Shown: positions 23,701-34,090 of the stretch, in pieces | Position numbering within the stretch: position 1 is the stretch's first letter | Layout of the letters: the number at the start of each line of letters is the position of its first letter | Source: Paulinella micropora | Lineage: Eukaryota; Cercozoa; Imbricatea; Euglyphida | Reading direction: 5' to 3' | DNA: 64,000 bases | NCBI GenBank assembly: GCA_009731375.1 | Contig: BJOX01000151.1 | Coordinates: 114,563 to 178,562, forward strand | The notes under the pieces: generated by a model | Seen by the model: the letters and a program-made list of their open reading frames with translations, nothing else | What the model was told of the DNA's origin: nothing | Database searches by the model: none | Position numbers and translations under genes: made by a program

Positions 23701-24255
23701 GAATATGGAATTCTTGATCTGCGCGAATTTCCTTTACTTTGTTTCCTGTCTGTCTCTCATAAAAGGCTACAGCTTGTTTTAAGCAATCTACAAACTCATT
23801 CTTATGGGCTAAATAAAAGTCAAGAATGAACAGTGAGTAGTCGTCGGTGACCGAAAATTTATACCGTTTACCACCTATTGATCTAGTTGCCCACGGTCCT
23901 GATGTGTCTATGTGTAGAATTATACCTGGCTTTTGGGCTCTTTCTATTGTATTAACTGCAAAACGTGGCAAACGTTTAGACTTTCCTATCATGCAAGATT
24001 CGCAAAATCTCACATCGCTCTCGTCACCAACTAACTTAATGTTCAAAATTTTTGCCAATAGGCGCATCTTTGTTAACCCATAATGCCCACAGGCATAGTG
24101 AAAAAGCTTGATTCCTATCTTTCTAGGTTTGTCTGACTTTCTGGGGTAAGCTTCATATAATACTATATCTACGTGTAATTCTTTCTCTCTCTTATTTACT
24201 TCATGCTTACTTGTCTCGTTTTTGTTCTCATTTGTGGGGCTTCCCTCCCCTTCTA
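20762..24255 (-). CDS. pol: Element 3 integrase-RT-RNase H polyprotein, intact
   Basis: The frame is open from the G-run at the protease stop (about 24255) to 20762; the first ATG is at 24067, but codons upstream encode conserved sequence (LYEAYPRK ... KLFHYACGHYG), so translation probably enters by frameshift. Domains in order: HHCC pre-integrase (FHYACGHYG ... FCESCMIGKSK); integrase with Asp in LHIDTSGPW, Asp in ADQEF and Glu in NPIAEKVN; acidic linker; W-module (RVPARAWGDGWAKKKYGEGW); RT with LYGIDFKNAYLNA and FHVDDLLFT; RNase H with MWPDAAHKV, SSNDAEIFAATE and LFEDNSQTVLAAERG. All catalytic residues are present. Length is typical of a copia pol. Confidence 0.95.
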
Positions 24256-24972
24256 CCCCCTTGTTGCGAAAGGATCATATCTTTCGTTGACTTTCAATGG
24301 TTCATCATATTCGTCATCCCATCTATATATCATACTCTTAGTTAATCTTCCCCTTACTAATATGTCACTCTCGTTAATGTGGATGGGGTGTTTGAGTATT
24401 ACTAACTGTCCGTTTTGGTGGATGACTGATCTGTTGTGTCTGTGGTCCATCTGTCCTGTAGAGACTATGCTAACTGGTAAGGTAGTGTCGAGTAACATCT
24501 TCTTTTCTACTGCTCTAGGCCTTCCTTTCCCATCTATCACAGTCAGCCTAGCTCTTCCTGACTTACTCAACTCCCTTTCTCCATTACCTGTCAGTAGTTC
24601 TACCGGGTCTATCTCATCGACATCCGTCAATCTGTCTTCTCTGCATGATATGTCTGTGCTTGCTCCACTATCCTGTACTGTCATGTCTCTCTTTTTCATC
24701 ACTCTTTTTCTCACATGTATCAGTACATGCTCTGTCTCTCCTTCTGTCTCTGTCTCTGTTTCTAGTTCACCCTCAGAGACTCCTCTACCCTCACCTTGTC
24801 CCTCTTCTGTGAGTTGTGGAGGTGTAGTGATGGGACTCTGTCTGACTGCTCTCTCCAAGTACATTCCTTCTATTGCTCTTACTATGTCAGTCAAAAAGTC
24901 ATCTCTCTCTAGCTCGCCACTCACGACACGCATCACTTCTCCATTCATTCCCCTCACGCACTCATTCATCAA
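24253..24972 (-). CDS. pr: Element 3 aspartic protease region
   Basis: The frame carries FLTDIVRAIEGMYLERAV, a Glu/Thr-rich linker, the retropepsin motif QDSGASTDISC (about 24665), VELLTGNGERELSK, LLDTTLPVSIVSTGQ, HQNGQLVILKHP and YRWDDEYDEPLKVNERYDP. It ends at a TAG (24253-24255) directly after a run of five G. The integrase frame runs through the same place one base back. Upstream the frame continues to PPVITFKDINEI at about 25015. It would process the polyprotein. Confidence 0.88.
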   Translation of the reverse strand: MMNECVRGMNGEVMRVVSGELERDDFLTDIVRAIEGMYLERAVRQSPITTPPQLTEEGQGEGRGVSEGELETETETEGETEHVLIHVRKRVMKKRDMTVQDSGASTDISCREDRLTDVDEIDPVELLTGNGERELSKSGRARLTVIDGKGRPRAVEKKMLLDTTLPVSIVSTGQMDHRHNRSVIHQNGQLVILKHPIHINESDILVRGRLTKSMIYRWDDEYDEPLKVNERYDPFATRG

Positions 24973-24985
24973 CGTTTTAGCTATT

Positions 24986-25756
24986 TCATTTATATCTTTG
25001 AAGGTTATGACGGGAGGGTTGTTGGGTTGCGTGTTTGTTGTCTGTTGGTCTAGAACTAGAGATTTGGAGTTGTCGTGAGGTGGGACCTATTTGGTTGCCA
25101 AACTTGTTGACAGAAGTGGGCCCAAGTCGTTGCTCTCCCTCACCCACTCCACTCTCTTCTCTCCCTTCTCTGCTCTGGCCGGTCCGCTGACTAGAAAATG
25201 GATTATGTTTGCGTGGTTGTTGCGGAATATTTTGCGAGACTTGTGGACTTGTGGAAATTTTGGTGTCAAGTAAAGTTTCAAATTCCCCGAAAACGAGTCT
25301 TTGCGTAATTTTATGAGACTTTTCCAATGCCGCAGCTTTAAGACCTCGTTCGTCTGGGTAGTAAGGAGATTTGGGGGGACGCAACACGGGACTTACCGAC
25401 AAATCCAACTCCGGATAATCTGGGTCTTGTGTGGCGTGATATCCGCAGTACCTCGCATAAGATAATCGTTTCGCGTGATTTGCGTATATTCCTTTTCCTT
25501 TTGATTTTTCAACGGAAACATTACACGGTTTTTTGCGTCTGTTTATTCCGGCACATTTTGTGTCAGGCGTGACTCCGTAAGAACTCTCAAGCATCAAAGG
25601 AGTTTCGTTAGGGTTAGGGGTGTCTGGGGAACATCGTGGGGTGGCGGATACTAACCGCTCTTCCTTGCCTTCTCCCCGTAGTGAGGAGGGACCTCGTAGG
25701 GTGGCCGATACTAACCGCACTTCCCGTCCTTCTCCACTCTCACTACGTCTATTCCC
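24986..25756 (-). CDS. Element 3 gag-proximal region with Cys/His module (partial)
   Basis: Partial because of the gap at 25757-26056. It includes two short repeats of R.VSAT.R, then the Cys/His module CAGINRRKKPC ... RYCGYHATQDPDYPELDL and LRPPKSPYYPDERGL, nearly the same as element 1. A frame change of one base near 25020-25040 separates it from the protease frame. Gag core and zinc knuckle must lie in the gap, or the assembly has lost them: 300 N is too short for a full Gag, so the gap size may be nominal. Confidence 0.75.
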   Translation of the reverse strand, partial: GNRRSESGEGREVRLVSATLRGPSSLRGEGKEERLVSATPRCSPDTPNPNETPLMLESSYGVTPDTKCAGINRRKKPCNVSVEKSKGKGIYANHAKRLSYARYCGYHATQDPDYPELDLSVSPVLRPPKSPYYPDERGLKAAALEKSHKITQRLVFGEFETLLDTKISTSPQVSQNIPQQPRKHNPFSSQRTGQSREGREESGVGEGEQRLGPTSVNKFGNQIGPTSRQLQISSSRPTDNKHATQQPSRHNLQRYK

Positions 25757-26056
25757 NNNNNNNNNNNNNNNNNNNNNNNNNNNNNNNNNNNNNNNNNNNN
25801 NNNNNNNNNNNNNNNNNNNNNNNNNNNNNNNNNNNNNNNNNNNNNNNNNNNNNNNNNNNNNNNNNNNNNNNNNNNNNNNNNNNNNNNNNNNNNNNNNNNN
25901 NNNNNNNNNNNNNNNNNNNNNNNNNNNNNNNNNNNNNNNNNNNNNNNNNNNNNNNNNNNNNNNNNNNNNNNNNNNNNNNNNNNNNNNNNNNNNNNNNNNN
26001 NNNNNNNNNNNNNNNNNNNNNNNNNNNNNNNNNNNNNNNNNNNNNNNNNNNNNNNN
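25757..26056. other. assembly gap (300 N)
   Basis: Hides the gag and the end of the element 3 5' LTR. Confidence 1.
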
Positions 26057-26353
26057 ACTCAAACGCAGAGTTTAGGGAAGCTACCCCGCTAAGGGTAAAG
26101 AATAACCGAAGAAAAGACTTTTAATGACTTTGGGTCACACAAATTTATGATGTTATGACCTTTACAGAATGGTAATACTCATTTGATTCTAGGCATTCCA
26201 GACTATGATTCGCGAATACTCTAGAAAGTGTCCTTGTCAGTAATAAAGGTATTAATAACTGTCCGGCCTATGAACCTGCCTATGACTAAGACTATCCAAA
26301 TTACAGGTAAATTGTCTAGGTGGAGTAACGGGTATTAGTAGTACATTACAACG
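26057..26353 (-). repeat. Element 3 5' LTR (partial)
   Basis: Matches 20018-20317; the first bases are lost in the gap. Confidence 0.95.
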
Positions 26354-26608
26354 AGGACCAAACGTCCTTTAATAGGAAAATCACTCAACACAGACAAAAG
26401 CCCGCCAAACGAACGAAACAGCTCGTGCAGGTCTCTAAGTCTAAAATTTCAGGTGCCCATACGTGACATATTGGCATTTGCGCCACCACTGCCACCCACA
26501 CCAGTAAATACTACTTTTTCCACACTATGAACTATAACTATAATTATTAACTTGAACTAACGTATTTACCGGTTGTATTAATCCCATCACCCTCGCTAAC
26601 TTCCTAAG
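26354..26608 (-). repeat. Element 2 5' LTR, second fragment
   Basis: Begins with the AGGAC duplication, then matches 11211-11456 with few changes. Confidence 0.9.
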
Positions 26609-26615
26609 CTATTAC

Positions 26616-26886
26616 TGGGTACATTCAAGTGTTAAACTCAGCTAGCGAATTTGAGTTAAGGGTCAGATTTCAGATTAGCGGTCAGATTTTAGATTACTGG
26701 TCAGAATTCAAATAAGTTCAATTTAACGGTAATATTTCGCAAAAATTATGCAGATTTTGCGGACGGATATAGCAGTTAAGTTGCACTAATTTGAATTCTG
26801 ACCACTAATCTGAAATCTGGCCGCTAATCTGAAATCTGCCCCTTAACACAAACTCTATGGCTGAGTTTGACACTTGAATGTACCCA
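26616..26886. mobile_element. MITE-like element with about 110-bp terminal inverted repeats
   Basis: The left arm (26616-26725, starting TGGGTACATTCAAGTG) and right arm (about 26785-26886, ending CACTTGAATGTACCCA) are imperfect reverse complements. Internally, CAGATTTCAGATTAGCGG-like units repeat within each arm. It has no coding capacity. It lies immediately after the element 2 LTR. Target duplication not clear. Confidence 0.75.
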
Positions 26887-27560
26887 TATCGAAAATAGGA
26901 CTGCCATTCTAGCCATTTGCTTCACGACTGCTTTCACCCCAAGCCTGGCTTCCTTTGTGCAACCATTCACATATTCATGTACGTGACACACATAACAGTG
27001 CAGAATCAGTCAATCCCCTCAGCAGCTCTCTGTTTCCATCGCCTTTGCTGGCTTCCTCCGACCACCTCTGACTGTATTTTTCCTCTACTTTGACCCAGCT
27101 GCCCCGTGCGTCTTGGAACAGAGTTACCTTTCCGCTCCACTGGTTGAACACATTGGTCTTAGTCCTGCTCAATTTTTACTAGTTTTTCGCTTTTTTCAAA
27201 TGCACTGTGTTCACCACAGGATTCACATCTGATACTCATATTTTGTAAATCGTCATGTGGTACCAAAGGTTACTGACCATGATATTTTTATTAAAATCCG
27301 TGACTTTTCATTTTTTTCATTTACATGCCTACGACACCGCCGCACCCATAAAAACAAGAAAGAGCAAGAACAGAAAACGACGCAGAGTCTGACTCGGCAG
27401 TCTTGGCCCACGCGACTCAGATGTAATGATAAGTATGAGACGGTTGCTGACAGCCGCGTGTGACGTTAGCACAGTTAGCGGTTATTCCTTCCTGAACACA
27501 ACCGTTTTGCTTCTGCCACTTTTCCATTCCTTTTTCTATCCAGTTTTCTTTTTCCTTCCT
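26887..27560. other. no clear gene
   Basis: Mixed-composition sequence. Short frames exist but none shows a recognisable domain. Confidence 0.5.
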
Positions 27561-27570
27561 TCCTTCCTTT

Positions 27571-27573
<3 letters not shown>

Positions 27574-27639
<66 letters not shown>

Positions 27640-27654
27640 TGTTTGTGTGTGTTT

Positions 27655-27700
<46 letters not shown>

Positions 27701-28302
27701 CTTTTTNNNNNNNNNNNNNNNNNNNNNNNNNNNNNNNNNNNNNNNNNNNNNNNNNNNNNNNNNNNNNNNNNNNNNNNNNNNNNNNNNNNNNNNNNNNNNN
27801 NNNNNNNNNNNNNNNNNNNNNNNNNNNNNNNNNNNNNNNNNNNNNNNNNNNNNNNNNNNNNNNNNNNNNNNNNNNNNNNNNNNNNNNNNNNNNNNNNNNN
27901 NNNNNNNNNNNNNNNNNNNNNNNNNNNNNNNNNNNNNNNNNNNNNNNNNNNNNNNNNNNNNNNNNNNNNNNNNNNNNNNNNNNNNNNNNNNNNNNNNNNN
28001 NNNNNNNNNNNNNNNNNNNNNNNNNNNNNNNNNNNNNNNNNNNNNNNNNNNNNNNNNNNNNNNNNNNNNNNNNNNNNNNNNNNNNNNNNNNNNNNNNNNN
28101 NNNNNNNNNNNNNNNNNNNNNNNNNNNNNNNNNNNNNNNNNNNNNNNNNNNNNNNNNNNNNNNNNNNNNNNNNNNNNNNNNNNNNNNNNNNNNNNNNNNN
28201 NNNNNNNNNNNNNNNNNNNNNNNNNNNNNNNNNNNNNNNNNNNNNNNNNNNNNNNNNNNNNNNGTTGTGTTGTTTTGTGTGTGTGTGTGTGTGTGTGTGT
28301 TA
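27574..28302. repeat. poly-T tracts, gap and (GT)n
   Basis: T runs at 27574-27638 and 27655-27700, N from 27707 to 28263, then GT repeats to 28302. Confidence 0.95.
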
Positions 28303-28383
28303 AGCTTTGTTTTCTTCGCGTGGGTTTCCTTTTCCTTTCCTTCGCTGTTTGGTTGACCGCGCGGCCCCCACCCGCGCTTCATA

Positions 28384-28660
28384 TTACTGATGGAATGAAG
28401 TGGCAAAGTTGCCCGACTTTGAGCTCAGCTCTACCAACCAAAAGTTGAGGTCCAAAAATGCTGAGCACATATAACTGAAAAGCTTTTGCCATGAGCTCTT
28501 GAACGATGGCTTCAGCATTGTCGTAGCACTTTGGTTGATGTAGAACGATGAGATCAAAGCTGGTGTTTTGCCTCTTTCATGTCGCCAGAAAGGGCTGCAG
28601 CTGAAGCCACCTTGTGCCAGCAGGCAGTCGACAGCAGTTGGGGCTGGCCACATTCAAGTG
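28384..28660 (-). other. possible terminal coding segment
   Basis: Two overlapping minus-strand frames are open here. One ends in LLVGRAELKVGQLCHFIPSV and a stop. Composition is gene-like rather than repetitive, but I recognise no family and cannot choose the frame. Confidence 0.3.
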
Positions 28661-29255
28661 GCAAACACTTTCAACTTTTGACCTCATCGTTCTCCATCCA
28701 TTATTGTGCTAGGACAATATCGAAACCATCATTTCGAAGCTCAGGACAAGAGTGACTTGCAAATGATGAAATCAAATATCTCATTGACTCCATTTGGCTA
28801 GCTTGCAAATGATGAGATCAGCGTTCTCATGACTCAAGTTGGCTAGTCAGTATTAGGGCTGTCGGCAGAGAAGCGTGATAGTAGGACTAGTGGCGTCAGG
28901 CAATATTGCTTCCACCTTGGAGAAAATCCTACATCAAAATTAAGTAGTAAATTTGTAAACTAATTGTGTAAACATGTAAGCTTGTGCATGTGAGTATGTA
29001 TGTTGGTAATAGAAAGACTAGGCGGGTCTTAGGCGACATCCCCAGACGAGAAACTCCTAGAGGAATATGGAAAACGAATATAATTTAAAATTGTATACAA
29101 TATGTATAATTTATGTGTGGATATATGTATGAATGTGAGTATGTATGCATGTATGCACGTAGAAGGAATAGGCGGGGCCTGAGATGATAAATCTACGTCA
29201 AGAATCCTGTATCAATATAATTATTGACTTTATACAATATGTACAAAGTATACAT
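28661..29255. other. intergenic/intronic sequence with short degenerate repeats
   Basis: Two copies of a roughly 50-bp unit around CTTGCAAATGATGA (28757 and 28803) and two related units near 29015 and 29160. No gene seen. Confidence 0.5.
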
Positions 29256-29452
29256 GAATGTATGCATGTACGTGTATGTATGTATATATGTATGTATGTA
29301 TGTGTATGTATGTATGTGTATGTATGTATGTGTATGTATGTATGTATGTATGTATGTATGCATGCATGTATGTATGTATGTATGTATGCATGCATGCATG
29401 TATGCCTGTATGCATGTATGTACGTTATGTATGTATGTATCCATGTATGTGT
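29256..29452. repeat. (ATGT)n microsatellite
   Basis: Imperfect TATG repeats with GCATGC interruptions. Confidence 0.95.
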
Positions 29453-29455
29453 TGA

Positions 29456-29632
29456 CCTTGTCCAGTACTTGGCTTGGGCTCGCAGGGTCCTGGTTGTCAA
29501 CCTGTGTTGGGGTTGCAAGGTCGTGGGTGTCCTGGGCGTCAGTTGCGCCGGGGCCAACCGTCGAGTGCTCTACCATAGGCGTACCTGGACTACTAAGTGT
29601 ACCTGTACTAAGACGACCAGGGTTCTCAAAAC

Positions 29633-29635
<3 letters not shown>
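29456..29635 (-). other. exon-like island (about 60 codons)
   Basis: On the minus strand CACAG precedes an open stretch beginning GGFENPGRLSTGTLSSPGT and ending PASPSQVLDKVN. It is Pro/Thr/Asp-rich, like a hydrophilic tail, and is bordered on both sides by microsatellites. Frame chosen because it is open throughout and begins at an AG. Confidence 0.4.

Positions 29636-29636
<1 letters not shown>

Positions 29637-29706
<70 letters not shown>
29637..29706. repeat. (TG)n(AG)n
   Basis: Compound dinucleotide repeat. Confidence 0.97.
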
Positions 29707-29707
<1 letters not shown>

Positions 29708-29709
<2 letters not shown>

Positions 29710-29748
29710 ATAGTCCAGCCCGGTCTGTGAGTTGCGGATTAAGCGCTC
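29708..29748 (-). other. exon-like island, copy b of a duplicated exon
   Basis: Minus strand reads ERLIRNSQTGLDYG, a paralogue of 29809-29858 with mostly synonymous changes (ATT/ATC, CGT/CGC, GGA/GGG). Confidence 0.5.
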
Positions 29749-29751
29749 CTA

Positions 29752-29800
29752 CGTATGTATGTATGTATGTATGTATGTATGTATGTGTGTATGTATGTAT
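29752..29800. repeat. (ATGT)n microsatellite
   Basis: Separates the two exon copies. Confidence 0.95.
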
Positions 29801-29808
29801 GCTTGCAT

Positions 29809-29858
29809 ATGTATACGATCTCCAGTCCGATCTGTGAGTTACGAATGACTGACCGCTC
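29809..29858 (-). other. exon-like island, copy a of a duplicated exon
   Basis: Minus strand: CACAG, then ERSVIRNSQIGLEIVY. See 29708-29748. Confidence 0.5.
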
Positions 29859-29860
29859 CT

Positions 29861-30062
29861 GTGTATGTATGTATGTATGTATGTATGTTGTATGTATGTA
29901 TGTATGAATGTATTTATGTATGTAAGTATGTACGTAAACAGACTTTTTCGAATTATGTGTGAAAGAAAGAAAGAAAGAAAGAAAGAAAGAAGGAAGGAAG
30001 GAAGGAAGGAAAGAAGGAAGGAAAGAAAGAGAAAGAGAAAGAAAGAAAGAAAGAAAGAAAGA
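29861..30062. repeat. (ATGT)n and (GAAA/GAAG)n
   Basis: ATGT array to 29935, then a purine tetranucleotide array from 29970. Confidence 0.95.
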
Positions 30063-30064
30063 AG

Positions 30065-30109
30065 ACCTCGATTGGGCCCGTAGTGAGGGACATCGTTTTG
30101 CTGTCAAAT
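30065..30109 (-). other. exon-like island
   Basis: Minus strand reads RFDSKTMSLTTGPIEVF between a CA array and a purine array. Borders uncertain. Confidence 0.35.
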
Positions 30110-30115
30110 CTGATC

Positions 30116-30838
<723 letters not shown>

Positions 30839-30840
30839 AC

Positions 30841-30881
30841 TTTGAATGAGCCAGCACCTCCAGCGCGCCCGTCTTTGTGAC
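30841..30881 (-). other. exon-like island
   Basis: Minus strand: CTTAG, then VTKTGALEVLAHSK, then GTAACC. Good acceptor and donor. Confidence 0.45.
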
Positions 30882-30894
30882 CTAAGCAAATGTG

Positions 30895-31078
30895 TTCGTA
30901 TGTATGTATGTGTGTGTGTGTGTGTGAATTGCGTGTATGCATGTGTACGCATGTGTATGTATGTGTGTGTGTGTACTATACTACTACTACAACTACTACT
31001 AACTACTACTACTAACTACTACTTACTTCTACTTCTACTTCTACTTCCACTTCTACTTCTACTTCTACTTCTATGTGT
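30895..31078. repeat. (GT)n, (ACT)n and (CTTCTA)n
   Basis: Short compound arrays. Confidence 0.9.
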
Positions 31079-31082
31079 AGAC

Positions 31083-31149
31083 CGAGTGGATTTCCTTGCG
31101 GCTTCTGATGTGCTTCTCTGCCTCCTTAAACTCAGCAGAGCGCACAAAC
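31083..31149 (-). other. exon-like island
   Basis: Minus strand: ACGCAG, then FVRSAEFKEAEKHIRSRKEI (67 bp), then a GT. Charged helical sequence of normal composition; family unknown. Confidence 0.5.
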
Positions 31150-31172
31150 CTGCGTAATGCATAAGTAAATTC

Positions 31173-31645
31173 CATACATACATACATACATACATACATA
31201 CATACATACATACATGCATGCATACATACATACATACATACATACATACATACATACATACATACATACATCTTTTAAACTCAACAGAACTCACGAAACT
31301 GGGACATACATAAGTAAATTAATACATACATACCTACACACACACCTGTATATTTTACTGACATCTATAATATACATTCATACATGATATATACACAGCT
31401 AGAGAGTGTGTTCGTGTTTGTACCTGCTCAGGGCACCAACGATCATACCCATGCACTCATCTACACACATACAAATACACACACACACACATACATGCAT
31501 ACACTTATGAATACACTATTAAACACTTATGGACCATAGGCTTCGCCAAAGAACGTAGTGTGGCAGGCAGGCAGGTAGGTAGGTGGGTAGGTGGGTGAGT
31601 AGGTAGATTTGTAGGTGGGTAAGTCCATGTACGTGTGTGTATGTA
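31173..31645. repeat. (ACAT)n, (CA)n, (GGTA)n with a partial exon copy
   Basis: ACAT array 31173-31272 and a weaker array to 31500. At 31525-31553 the minus strand reads FFGEAYG then GT, a degenerate copy of the end of the exon at 31647-31701. GGTA/GGGT repeats follow to 31620. Confidence 0.85.
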
Positions 31646-31646
31646 C

Positions 31647-31701
31647 CGTAAGCTTCATCAAAGAGCGTCCTGAGCTCTGCTAGCTGCTCCTTGGTGCTCA
31701 C
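31647..31701 (-). other. exon-like island
   Basis: Minus strand: GAGCAG, then VSTKEQLAELRTLFDEAYG (55 bp), then GTACAT. A second copy of its 3' half sits about 100 bp downstream. Confidence 0.5.
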
Positions 31702-31714
31702 CTGCTCATACATG

Positions 31715-31741
31715 CATCTACTTACCTACCTACCTACCTAC

Positions 31742-31836
<95 letters not shown>

Positions 31837-31957
31837 CCTACCTACCTACCTACCTACCTACCTACCTAGCTACCTACCTAGCTACCTACCTAGCTACCTA
31901 CCTAGCTACCTACCTAGCTACCTACCTAGCTACCTACCTACCTACCTACCTACCTAC

Positions 31958-32024
<67 letters not shown>
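31715..32024. repeat. (CTAC)n/(CTAT)n array
   Basis: About 310 bp switching between CTAT, CTAC and a CTAGCTACCTAC dodecamer. Confidence 0.97.
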
Positions 32025-32264
32025 CCATGAATACAACACATAGATAATTGCCATAATGTTACATTCAACACGTACATAATTACAAGATAGCATGACGTGT
32101 AAGTAATTATGTACTTCCTGCTCACGTATACATAGAATACGTCAACAACTAAAAGTAGCATAATGTTGTACACAACACATACATAATTAAAAGTAGTATT
32201 ATCTGTAAGTAAGTATGTTTGTACGAACCTGCACCCACACATTATACTACCTTTTAATTATTTT

Positions 32265-32304
<40 letters not shown>

Positions 32305-32510
32305 GCCTTCCTTCTTCTTCTTCTTTCTTTCCTCCTCCTTCTTCTTCTATGTATGTATTAAATGTGAATATTGAGTATGCTTGTACTAACTGCTCACACA
32401 TATGTTTGTAAGTATGTTTATCTCTGTGCATGTATGCATCATGCGCTTATGTATGTATGTATGCATATCATGAATGTCTGTTATGTGAATCGACCTCCTG
32501 CCCTGTAACA
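32025..32510. other. AT-rich spacer with (TTTC)n
   Basis: Two similar units around TACATAATTA (32070 and 32180) and a TTTC/CTTC block 32265-32348. No gene seen. Confidence 0.6.
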
Positions 32511-32519
32511 TTCGCACCT

Positions 32520-32677
32520 TCTCCTACATACATACATACATACATACATACATACATTACATAATTACATTACATAATTATATTACATACATACATTACA
32601 TACATACATTACATACATACATTACATACATACATTACATACATACGTTACATACATTACTTACATACATATATACG

Positions 32678-32720
<43 letters not shown>

Positions 32721-33345
32721 CATACACATTACATACATACATTACATACATACATACATTACATACATAACATTACATACATACACATACATACATACAC
32801 ATACATACATACACATACATACATACACATACACATACATACATACATACATAGATACATACATACATGCATACATACATACATACATACATACATACAT
32901 GCATACATACATACATACATACATACATACATACACATACATACATACATACATACATACATACATACATACACATACATACATACACATACATACATAC
33001 ACATACATTACATTACACATACACATACATTACATTACATTTACATTTACGTTTACGTTTACGTTTACATTTACATTTACATTTACATTTACATTTACAT
33101 TACATTACATTACATTACATTACGTACGTACGTACATACAATTACGTACGTACATACGTACATACATACATACATACATACATACATACATACATACATA
33201 CATACATACATGCATGCATGCATACATACATACCTAGGTTACATACATTACCTACCTACCTACCTACCTACCTACCTACCTACCTACATACATACATACA
33301 TACATACATACAAGCATGCATGCATGCATACATACATACATACCT
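32520..33345. repeat. (ACAT)n megasatellite-scale block
   Basis: About 825 bp of ACAT, ACATT and ACATAC variants with TTTACG and CCTA sub-blocks. Confidence 0.97.
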
Positions 33346-33410
33346 AGGTTAAGCTGATCCAACGTCTTGATCATCGTACTCATCACCCTATACAACATTC
33401 AAATGAAGAA
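33346..33410 (-). other. possible exon fragment
   Basis: Minus strand reads [15 protein letters not shown]. Short and weak. Confidence 0.25.
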
Positions 33411-33449
33411 TTGTCAAGTTGTAACCTCAGATTTATTTATCTATCAATG

Positions 33450-33506
33450 CTAGAGCTACGACAGTTCTTATCTATCTTATCTTATCTGTCTACCTACCTT
33501 ATCTAT

Positions 33507-33580
<74 letters not shown>

Positions 33581-33601
33581 GTCTATCTGTCTATCTATCT
33601 G

Positions 33602-33667
<66 letters not shown>
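33450..33667. repeat. (CTAT)n array
   Basis: TATC repeats with GTCTATC variants. Confidence 0.97.
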
Positions 33668-33692
33668 GAAGGCGTCATCAAGAAGCTTAGCG

Positions 33693-33809
33693 GTTTTTTT
33701 TTTTTTTTTTTTTTTTNNNNNNNNNNNNNNNNNNNNNNNNNNNNNNNNNNNNNNNNNNNNNNNNNNNNNNNNNNNNNNNNNNNNNNNNNNNNNNNNNNNN
33801 NNNNNNNNN

Positions 33810-33843
<34 letters not shown>

Positions 33844-33852
33844 TTTTTTTTT
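33693..33852. repeat. poly-T with gap 33717-33809
   Basis: T tracts on both sides of 93 N. Confidence 0.97.
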
Positions 33853-33892
33853 TACATCTCAAGTACCGATGGAGAAACGTGAGTTCAAAGGT

Positions 33893-33894
<2 letters not shown>

Positions 33895-33949
<55 letters not shown>

Positions 33950-33975
33950 GGAGGGAGAGGGAGGGAGAGAGCGAG
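33895..33975. repeat. (GA)n
   Basis: GA and GGGA repeats. Confidence 0.95.
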
Positions 33976-33992
33976 TGTAACCTGTGGCTCAC

Positions 33993-34090
33993 GTTGATAC
34001 AGGAGAAGGAGTCTTGGGACAGATACGTGCGGCCAATAGCTTGGGCAAGTTCCAGCGCGTCAAGGGCTGTGTTTTCTTCTTTACTCTTCC
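33993..34090 (-). other. exon-like island
   Basis: Minus strand reads TALDALELAQAIGRTYLSQD ... then GTGAGC, a good donor. Normal amino-acid composition; no family recognised. Confidence 0.5.

Larger units (their letters stand above)
20004..26353 (-). mobile_element. Element 3: Ty1/copia element, youngest and nearly intact
   Basis: Inserted in the right LTR of element 2, with AGGAC duplicated at 19999-20003 and 26354-26358. The LTRs differ by only a few bases over about 300, so the insertion is recent. The pol frame is uninterrupted. Gag is partly hidden by a 300-base gap. It is close in protein sequence to element 1. Confidence 0.95.
11129..26608 (-). mobile_element. Element 2: Ty1/copia element, host of element 3
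   Basis: Left LTR 11129-11456; right LTR 19905-20003 continuing at 26359-26608 after the nested insertion. CTAT lies outside both ends (11125-11128 and 26609-26612), a probable 4-5 bp target duplication. Reading on the minus strand the order is Gag with CCCH and CCHC fingers, Cys/His module, protease, integrase, RT, RNase H. Frames are broken in many places. It is more GC-rich and distant in sequence from elements 1 and 3, which resemble each other closely. Confidence 0.88.
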
